Source of the DNA: an uncultured Clostridia bacterium
GTDB lineage: Bacteria; Bacillota; Clostridia; Christensenellales; Borkfalkiaceae
DNA: 6,262 bases
Direction of reading: 5' to 3'
Assembly: GCA_947174955.1 (NCBI GenBank)
Contig: CAMWKX010000078.1
Location: forward strand, 1 to 6,262
The notes under the pieces were generated by a model that worked only from the letters and a program-made list of their open reading frames with translations, searched no databases and was not told the origin of the DNA. Positions 1 through 4,787 of this stretch are shown here, piece after piece; position 1 is the first letter of the stretch; every line of letters begins with the position of its first letter. Made by a program: the position numbers and the translations under genes.

Positions 1-793
1 TGACGTAGGATACGGCATAGATTGCAAACACTATCGCAACCTGCACGGTGAACTTATCCAAAGAGGCAACGTGAGGTATTTCGTTCTCGTCCTCGTAATC
101 CAACAGAGTATTCTTCTCCTCTTCGCTCTTAACCTTGACGATACCCTTGCGGCGCAGTACGTTTATATATATTACGCCGACGATACACGCGACCAAAAAG
201 CCGATTGCGGCAATGGTAAGCCCGAAGTTGCCGCCGCCTTCCATACCGTATTCGGGTTTAGAGAAGATATTGCCGTAATTGAGCGCCTGTCCCGTACCCT
301 GACCGAAACCGAAGGCAAGCAGTATGCCCGACGCGTCGATAAGCCCCGAAACGTGTAAAACTTCGACGCACAGAAGCGTTACCACAAGACCGATAATTAC
401 CTGCACGAAATAGCCGCTTACCGTCGTAATGCCGGTATTCACCACTTCGCCCACCCTCTGCTTGGTAAGCTTCTTTTTGTTGGTGCGCATACCCATAGCT
501 ATAAATCCTATGCCGAGGCAATGATACGTGATAATTTCGAGCACGTTCATACCCGGGTGCATACCGCCCTCCGCCTGCGGATAGAACAAATCGAAAAGGT
601 ACTTATGATCTACGCAGTAGTAAACTACCGTCGAAATTATAAGCAGAATGATGCCGCCCAGAACCGAGCTGGGAATAAGCGACTTGTTCAGAAAGGGAAT
701 AAATCTCTTTAAGATATTCGTGAGCAGCAACGCCGCCAACAGAATGGCGATTATAATTATAAACGCCCACGTACTGAATGCCGATGAATCCAT
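1..793 (-). CDS. GltS-like sodium:glutamate symporter (ESS family), N-terminal part, truncated by window edge
   Basis: An open frame starts at ATG 793 and runs off the left edge, giving 264 visible residues of a family usually about 400 or more long. It is an inner-membrane carrier. Hydrophobic segments lie at about residues 9-27, 41-60, 83-101, 122-145, 153-170, 190-212 and 247-264. The motif GFGQGTGQA at 162-170, followed by a glycine-rich stretch (GGGNFGLTIAAIGF, about 186-199), resembles the conserved re-entrant region of the GltS/ESS family. That family carries out Na+-coupled glutamate uptake. The N-terminus (RFIPFLNKSLIPSSVLGG, 30-47) also fits. A charged cytoplasmic loop follows at about 213-240. 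The start is supported by GGAG at 801-804 with a 7-nt spacer. The stop of the upstream acyltransferase is one base away, so the two are probably translationally coupled and share a promoter. The family call is good; the actual substrate (glutamate or another anion) cannot be decided here. Confidence 0.85.
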   Translation of the reverse strand, partial: MDSSAFSTWAFIIIIAILLAALLLTNILKRFIPFLNKSLIPSSVLGGIILLIISTVVYYCVDHKYLFDLFYPQAEGGMHPGMNVLEIITYHCLGIGFIAMGMRTNKKKLTKQRVGEVVNTGITTVSGYFVQVIIGLVVTLLCVEVLHVSGLIDASGILLAFGFGQGTGQALNYGNIFSKPEYGMEGGGNFGLTIAAIGFLVACIVGVIYINVLRRKGIVKVKSEEEKNTLLDYEDENEIPHVASLDKFTVQVAIVFAIYAVSYV

Positions 794-794
794 A

Positions 795-1976
795 TTAATT
801 CTCCATTGTGTTTCCGCCGTCCGCTTGCTTCAAACCGTCGAAAATATGAACGTATTTGATAGCGCAAAAACGCTTATTTCCTTTAACCTGCAAAATTTTA
901 TCTTTACAGTAAAAATTGAATTTCTTCTTCCCGACCATAGTCAACGCCGTAATTTCGTCAAGCGGAAAAACCTGTTCGCCCTTGCCGCCGTAAATTACAA
1001 GATTGTCTTTATCGATAGATACTCTGTTGCCGTCAAGCTTTTTCTTCTTCTTGAATTTGACGCTTTCGCGGAACAGAATTCCGTCGTCCTCGATTCGTAA
1101 GCCAGAGGCAACCGATTTGACTATCTCTTTTCTTTCCCACTCGTACCACTCGTAAATACGCCCGAAGCCCGCAACCTCGGGGGATATCGAAAGCTTTTCG
1201 GTGTAAACCGCTTCCGTACCGCAATTTGTGCACCTGAATTTGTATTTATGCGATACTATTGACGAAACGCCGCGGCATACAGGGCACGTATACAGCGCCC
1301 GCTCGATATATTCCGCGCGTTTTTTACTGCGGAAGGAAATCCCCGAGTCGGCGTCGTTCACCGCCAGCCCGTCCTTTATTATACTAAAAAGCTGTTCGTT
1401 GCTTAAAGCGCTTAATTCCTCGGCGGAAATTACTCTGCGCACGCCGCCAGAGGCGCGCCCTTTTCTTATGGAATGCCCCCAACGCGGATCGGTTCCGTAT
1501 CCGCCGCAGACGTTGTAGATTACGAGGGGTACTTTCAGCCGCTTTGCAAGCTTTGCTATCGCGTCGGTCATCTCCCATTGACCGCCCGAAACAGTACGGT
1601 TGCCCTCAGGGAAAATGCCTACCGCGCCGCCTTCCCTGATTACCTTCAACACGCCCATCATTGCGGCAACGTCGCATAACGACTTGCTCTTGGGAATTGG
1701 TGCAACCAGATATTTTATAAGCGGCGAAACTTTAAGATTGAACAAGTCGTCGGAGGCAACGAAATATACGGGGAAACGGAAGGACAGCGAAAGCAAAAAG
1801 GGGTCCATCGTCGTCTGATGGTTGGATATTATCAGATATGCGCCCTTCTTCAATCCGCTCGGCCGTGCTTTAAAGTTGTACCTCAGCCTGAAATATAAGC
1901 GCATTACGGGGCGCAAAAGTGCGAACACCCTTGCGTGCCTGCGCTTAGTCCAGGTCGATTTTTTCTTTTTGTTCAA
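795..1976 (-). CDS. PlsC-type lysophospholipid acyltransferase with zinc ribbon and C-terminal extension
   Basis: The 393-residue protein contains the acyltransferase signature NHQTTMD at 52-58 (HX4D catalytic pair His53 and Asp58) and FPEGNRT at 122-128 (phosphate-binding block). These place it with 1-acyl-sn-glycerol-3-phosphate acyltransferases, which transfer an acyl chain to lysophosphatidate at the inner membrane in phospholipid synthesis. The N-terminus is very basic (NKKKKSTWTKRRHAR). The protein is longer than a minimal PlsC of about 200-250 residues. After the catalytic domain comes a four-cysteine ribbon, CPVC at 231-234 and CTNC at 249-252, then a basic, beta-rich tail (about 290-385) that could be PH/GRAM-like. 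TTG 1976 is chosen as start because GAGG sits 5 nt upstream and a consensus promoter lies immediately before it. An in-frame ATG at 2084 would place the promoter inside the coding region and its codons in a terminator arm. The symporter follows after 1 nt. Substrate specificity is not provable from sequence. Confidence 0.85.
   Translation of the reverse strand: MNKKKKSTWTKRRHARVFALLRPVMRLYFRLRYNFKARPSGLKKGAYLIISNHQTTMDPFLLSLSFRFPVYFVASDDLFNLKVSPLIKYLVAPIPKSKSLCDVAAMMGVLKVIREGGAVGIFPEGNRTVSGGQWEMTDAIAKLAKRLKVPLVIYNVCGGYGTDPRWGHSIRKGRASGGVRRVISAEELSALSNEQLFSIIKDGLAVNDADSGISFRSKKRAEYIERALYTCPVCRGVSSIVSHKYKFRCTNCGTEAVYTEKLSISPEVAGFGRIYEWYEWERKEIVKSVASGLRIEDDGILFRESVKFKKKKKLDGNRVSIDKDNLVIYGGKGEQVFPLDEITALTMVGKKKFNFYCKDKILQVKGNKRFCAIKYVHIFDGLKQADGGNTMEN
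801..804 (-). promoter_or_regulatory. Ribosome binding site of the symporter gene
   Basis: GGAG on the minus strand, 7 nt before ATG 793. It lies inside the last codons of the acyltransferase gene, consistent with translational coupling of the pair. Confidence 0.7.
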
Positions 1977-1981
1977 AGCAA

Positions 1982-1985
1982 CCTC
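1982..1985 (-). promoter_or_regulatory. Ribosome binding site that fixes the TTG start of the acyltransferase
   Basis: GAGG on the minus strand, 5 nt before TTG 1976. It is the only good Shine-Dalgarno match between the promoter and the acyltransferase domain, so it decides in favour of the TTG start over the in-frame ATG 108 nt upstream. Confidence 0.7.
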
Positions 1986-2004
1986 GTTGTCATTTAATAT
2001 AATG

Positions 2005-2033
2005 ATTATAACGGATTTTGTCTGAAAAATCAA
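2005..2033 (-). promoter_or_regulatory. Sigma-A/sigma-70 type promoter of the acyltransferase-symporter unit
   Basis: On the minus strand the -35 box TTGATT (2033-2028) and a perfect -10 box TATAAT (2010-2005) are separated by exactly 17 bp. Transcription would begin near 1997-1999, about 20 nt before the TTG start, leaving a short leader that holds only the ribosome binding site. This separates the acyltransferase-symporter unit from the upstream DUF5131 transcript. Confidence 0.8.
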
Positions 2034-2039
2034 TACATA

Positions 2040-2053
2040 TCGATATCTATCGA
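2040..2053. repeat. 14-bp interrupted palindrome beside the -35 box, possible operator
   Basis: TCGATA and TATCGA form a perfect inverted repeat around a 2-bp centre. The site begins 7 bp upstream of the -35 hexamer, a place where an activator or repressor could bind. The surrounding DNA is AT-rich, so chance occurrence is quite possible. No regulator gene is visible in the window. Confidence 0.3.
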
Positions 2054-2083
2054 AAATTTCACAAACGGACGTATTGGCGCGCA

Positions 2084-2122
2084 TAAAAGAACCCGAACCG
2101 AAATACGGTTCGGGTTCTTTTA
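2084..2122 (-). terminator. Strong intrinsic terminator of the upstream operon, overlapping the DUF5131 stop codon
   Basis: A perfect 17-bp inverted repeat (arms 2084-2100 and 2106-2122) closes around a 5-base loop, AAATA on the plus strand. The GC-rich core GAACCCGAACCG is flanked by a run of A on one side and T on the other, so the 3' arm ends in a U-rich stretch in the RNA. The first three bases of the hairpin, read on the minus strand, are the TAA stop of the DUF5131 gene. The A/T symmetry would let it work in both directions, but no plus-strand gene reaches it. Confidence 0.9.
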
Positions 2123-2842
2123 TATTCGGCGATTGCTTTTATAATCGATATTCGCCAGTCTTGCCTGCTTACACAAGTCTTTTGTTTGCAAACAATATCT
2201 CTTTCCGTCTTTCAACGTATAAGTTCCGCATTGTCTGAACTCGAAATTAACGTTTTTCCTTACACATTGCTCTCTGATATCCAACGCCCAGTCATAATCA
2301 AATTCCCTGGCATTAATATCCGATTCTCCGCCGACTACGACCAATTCGATACCGTCGAGATATTTTTCGATATCTATTCTCTCCAACAGCGGCTGGGCCG
2401 TTATGCACTTATGCTTTATCGGTAAGTCTTTGAATATGGATAGTTTGTAATCCGCATTTTTCTGGTTTTCAACGGTACAGCATACGACGACGTTGTCGTA
2501 TCCGCCATTCCAGTCGTCGGGAATACATTTTGAAAATCTGTCTATCCTTTTGGTCAGAAACAAGAAAGTACAGTCCTGCCTTTCTTTAATCATTTTCCAG
2601 CAGTCGTCTCTCCACTCGTCCGCTTCCCCGATAAGAAAATCCGTAGAAAAACATAAATAGACCAATCCCGATTTCATTTTATAATTGCCGTTTCTCAATT
2701 TCTCAATCGGTTTTTCAAAGTCGTTCGTCTTTACGATTTCGTTTGTATTTATGTTTCTTTTAAAATCTCCCTTATGTATATAGCAATGCAGACAGCCGTC
2801 ACTGCATTTTTTACATCCTCTCCACGGATTCCACATCGCCAT
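2120..2842 (-). CDS. DUF5131 / phage Gp37-Gp68 family protein (three-Cys motif)
   Basis: The 240-residue protein begins with WNPWRGC and carries cysteines at 10, 13, 17 and 20, in the family's GC...S.GC..CY pattern. This motif looks like a metal or iron-sulfur cluster site and has led to comparison with radical SAM enzymes; the reaction is unknown. Further family blocks are FLTKR (95-99), CTVENQ (122-127), QPLLE (150-154), VVVGGESD (168-175) and FRQCGT (202-207), spread over a likely TIM-barrel-like fold. Length is typical and the frame looks intact. ATG 2842 is chosen because GGGGAG (2852-2857) lies 9 nt upstream; a second ATG at 2836 is less well spaced. It follows the AAA+ gene by 39 nt without a clear promoter, so it is probably its last co-transcribed partner. 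Parts of it are AT-rich (some 60-base rows are 32% GC, against 57-60% in sampled rows of the genes upstream), which suggests a different origin. Family call is firm, function open. Confidence 0.85.
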   Translation of the reverse strand: MAMWNPWRGCKKCSDGCLHCYIHKGDFKRNINTNEIVKTNDFEKPIEKLRNGNYKMKSGLVYLCFSTDFLIGEADEWRDDCWKMIKERQDCTFLFLTKRIDRFSKCIPDDWNGGYDNVVVCCTVENQKNADYKLSIFKDLPIKHKCITAQPLLERIDIEKYLDGIELVVVGGESDINAREFDYDWALDIREQCVRKNVNFEFRQCGTYTLKDGKRYCLQTKDLCKQARLANIDYKSNRRI

Positions 2843-2881
2843 ATTATCTAACTCCCCGCTTTATTTTGTTTTCCTCACAAT

Positions 2882-4057
2882 TTAGTCCCTTTCGTCGCGG
2901 AAGCGGTCGTAGCTGTCTAAAAGCTCCTGCGAGATGGACGGCGGAGTTTTCTTGAACGCCTTTTCGAACATTGCCCGCGTCAACGGTAACGGCGTTGATA
3001 TGCCCTTTTCCTGCATTTCCTCCAAAGCGTTTCGGCACGCTTCCTCCACTATACCGCAGATATCCGCCGCCGAATAGTAACCCGCGCACTCCTCGTATAC
3101 GCCCACCTTCGGGTCGTTTATAACCCGCTTTTTCTCGGTCATTTCCAAAATATCGTCGCACGTTATATCCGCAAGCTCGATACCCTTCAGCTTGCCCTCG
3201 ATAATGGCGCGCTTTGCCTCTCTGTCGGGCGGGGTTACGTGAATGAGGTGCGAGAAACGCTTATATCTGAGGTACGCGGGGTCTATGACGTCGGGACGGT
3301 TGGTCGCGGCTATCATTATGCGCTTTGCGCCGTTGACGCCGAAACCGTTGATTCTCTGCAACAGCTCGGTCGTAACCGCCGACTTGTAATCCTTGGTATC
3401 CTGCGTACGCTTTGAGAAAATACTCTCGCACTCGTCGACGAATAAAATAGCACCGTCGGGGCACGCGTCGAGCTCCTGGAAAAGCTGTTTGACCGCCTGT
3501 TCGGACTCGCCCACGTACGACTTGAAGATGTCGGCGGGCGTGACTATAAACAAGGGCAGGTTCATTGCGTTTGCGATCGCCTCGGCGAACATAGTTTTGC
3601 CCGTGCCGGGCGCGCCGTACATCAGCATACCCAGTCCGCCTTCGAGCTTATAGTACTTTAAAACTTCTGGATTCTGCGCCATAAACGTAAAGCTCTTGAC
3701 AAGCTTTTTTACGTTTTCCAGACCCTTGACGTCGTCGAATGTCGTCTTGGGCACGGCGCTTGAAACCGACGAACCGTACTGCTGTGCGCGCTCGGTAAGC
3801 TGAGGCGCGTAGTCGGCAAACTTTTTCGCCTCGTTCTCATCGTTGAGGCGCGTCGACAACGTCTTGGCAATCTGCGCCATACGCAGGTACTCGCGCCGCA
3901 GTTCCGACTGCTCCTCGCGCGATAAATCATTCTTGTCCTTGCGGTTGTTTTTTATCTTTGCAATCTTGTCGTGCGAGGCGTTGAATTGCTTTTTCAGCTC
4001 CTCTATGGAGTCCTGCTTCTCGCTTGCCGCGCCGCTGTTTTTTCCGATTCCCGCCAT
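2882..4057 (-). CDS. Classic AAA+ ATPase, Vps4/katanin-like, with MIT-like helical N-terminus
   Basis: The 391-residue protein has one AAA module. Walker A GAPGTGKT is at 148-155, pore loop 1 KSYVGESE at 179-186, Walker B ILFVDE at 204-209, sensor 1 AATNRP at 250-255, the arginine-finger segment LRYKRF at 263-268, and sensor-2-region YSAAD at 328-332. These predict a hexameric, ATP-driven protein unfoldase or disassembly motor that threads a peptide through its pore. Residues about 16-96 form three predicted charged helices; the third ends LTERAQQY, which recalls the third helix of MIT domains. The C-terminus PPSISQELLDSYDRF (372-386) resembles the terminal helix of Vps4-type enzymes. No membrane segment or protease domain is seen, so it is not FtsH. 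ATG 4057 is chosen over an in-frame TTG at 4069 because GAGGG (4063-4067) sits 5 nt before it. It lies 15 nt after the helical protein gene, which is its likely substrate or adaptor. Confidence 0.88.
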   Translation of the reverse strand: MAGIGKNSGAASEKQDSIEELKKQFNASHDKIAKIKNNRKDKNDLSREEQSELRREYLRMAQIAKTLSTRLNDENEAKKFADYAPQLTERAQQYGSSVSSAVPKTTFDDVKGLENVKKLVKSFTFMAQNPEVLKYYKLEGGLGMLMYGAPGTGKTMFAEAIANAMNLPLFIVTPADIFKSYVGESEQAVKQLFQELDACPDGAILFVDECESIFSKRTQDTKDYKSAVTTELLQRINGFGVNGAKRIMIAATNRPDVIDPAYLRYKRFSHLIHVTPPDREAKRAIIEGKLKGIELADITCDDILEMTEKKRVINDPKVGVYEECAGYYSAADICGIVEEACRNALEEMQEKGISTPLPLTRAMFEKAFKKTPPSISQELLDSYDRFRDERD

Positions 4058-4062
4058 AATAT

Positions 4063-4067
4063 CCCTC
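4063..4067 (-). promoter_or_regulatory. Ribosome binding site that fixes the ATG start of the AAA+ gene
   Basis: GAGGG on the minus strand, 5 nt before ATG 4057. It overlaps the in-frame TTG at 4069-4067, which would need a different site and can be set aside. Just upstream, the helical protein gene ends with two stops in a row (TAA TAG), so read-through fusion is unlikely. Confidence 0.75.
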
Positions 4068-4072
4068 AACTA

Positions 4073-4786
4073 TTATAAAATATCGTCAATTCCCGCCGTG
4101 TCGTCGCCACTGTTTGCGGGAGCGGGTGCAGCCGCCGTAGAAGGCGCGGGCTTGCCGCCCCTTACCTCTTCGATATAGCGCAAAGCTCTGTCCTGAGTGG
4201 GCATAGGCGCGCCGCTCTTCTCCGCGCGCTTAGCCTCCTTTTTACGGCGTTTTTCGTCCGAACGCGCCATCGAATAGCGCATCTTTTCAAATCCAACGCG
4301 CAAAGAATCGGTAATCTCGTGCGCCATTTCAACGCGCGCAACCATATTCTTTATAGCCGTTTCCAGACGGCGGCGGTTGTTGCGCGTAGCTTTACGCATC
4401 ATCATTCTGCGTTTGAGGCGCGCAAACGGTCCGTAACTGCGCGATAACAGCTGTTCGTTGAACTGGTCCTCGAACAGAATGGAATCGTCGATAAACTGTA
4501 TCGCCGTGGAAAGGTACGAGGTTGCCACCTGCACCGACGAAATAAGCGTTATCGCGTCCTTCATCTGGAACGCCACGTCAAGGAAGGTGACCATCATCTG
4601 ATAGCGGTAATCCTCTGCGCCGTACATATCGTAGAATTCTATGGCTCTGTCGGCAAGCTCCTTAATCTTCTCGTCCATAGCCACGGTCTGGTTTTCGCGG
4701 CGGGTTTTGAGCTCCGCCTCGTTCATTCTTTCTTCCACAACGCGCCCGCGCGAGCTGTTGTAATCTTTAAGCTTTGTCTTTGCCAT
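4073..4786 (-). CDS. Basic all-helical protein of unknown family with acidic C-terminal tail; likely partner of the AAA+ ATPase
   Basis: I do not recognise a named family for this 237-residue protein. It appears to be nearly all helix: charged helices at about 15-57, a more hydrophobic helical pair at about 60-118, a strongly basic stretch at 123-140 (many Arg and Lys with a run of Met), an amphipathic helix at 140-172, and a Lys/Arg-rich segment at 174-190. It ends with a flexible linker rich in Pro and Ala (about 210-225) and a short tail, GDDTAGIDDIL (227-237). A helical basic body with a linker and a short acidic-hydrophobic tail is the layout of ESCRT-III proteins and of other proteins docked by a tail peptide. 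No signal peptide or membrane span is seen. It starts 1 nt after the helicase stop, with AGGAG at 4797-4801, and precedes the AAA+ gene by 15 nt, so the three products are probably made together. Coding is firm; the ESCRT-III comparison is inference. Confidence 0.85.
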   Translation of the reverse strand: MAKTKLKDYNSSRGRVVEERMNEAELKTRRENQTVAMDEKIKELADRAIEFYDMYGAEDYRYQMMVTFLDVAFQMKDAITLISSVQVATSYLSTAIQFIDDSILFEDQFNEQLLSRSYGPFARLKRRMMMRKATRNNRRRLETAIKNMVARVEMAHEITDSLRVGFEKMRYSMARSDEKRRKKEAKRAEKSGAPMPTQDRALRYIEEVRGGKPAPSTAAAPAPANSGDDTAGIDDIL

Positions 4787-4787
4787 T

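Noticed and set aside
71..358. Plus-strand open frame with a hydrophobic, signal-like N-terminus
   Set aside because: It lies antisense within the symporter gene, has no ribosome binding site, and its hydrophobic start is the reverse reading of the carrier's coding sequence.
1977..2084. Longer acyltransferase reading from ATG 2084
   Set aside because: The extra 36 residues would span the consensus promoter, and their start lies in the terminator arm; TTG 1976 has a good ribosome binding site.
2843..2881. Possible promoter between the AAA+ and DUF5131 genes
   Set aside because: A TTGTGA is present but no -10 box stands at a workable distance; the stretch is purine-rich with only a ribosome binding site recognisable.
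2844..3161. Minus-strand 105-residue open frame at the end of the AAA+ gene
   Set aside because: It is Gly/Arg-rich, overlaps the conserved C-terminal part of the AAA+ gene in another frame, and lacks a start signal.
2882..4057. FtsH or other AAA protease identity for the ATPase
   Set aside because: There is no HEXXH zinc-protease motif, no membrane segment and no space for a protease domain.
4058..4069. TTG start of the AAA+ gene at 4069
   Set aside because: The TTG overlaps the GAGGG ribosome binding site that serves ATG 4057.
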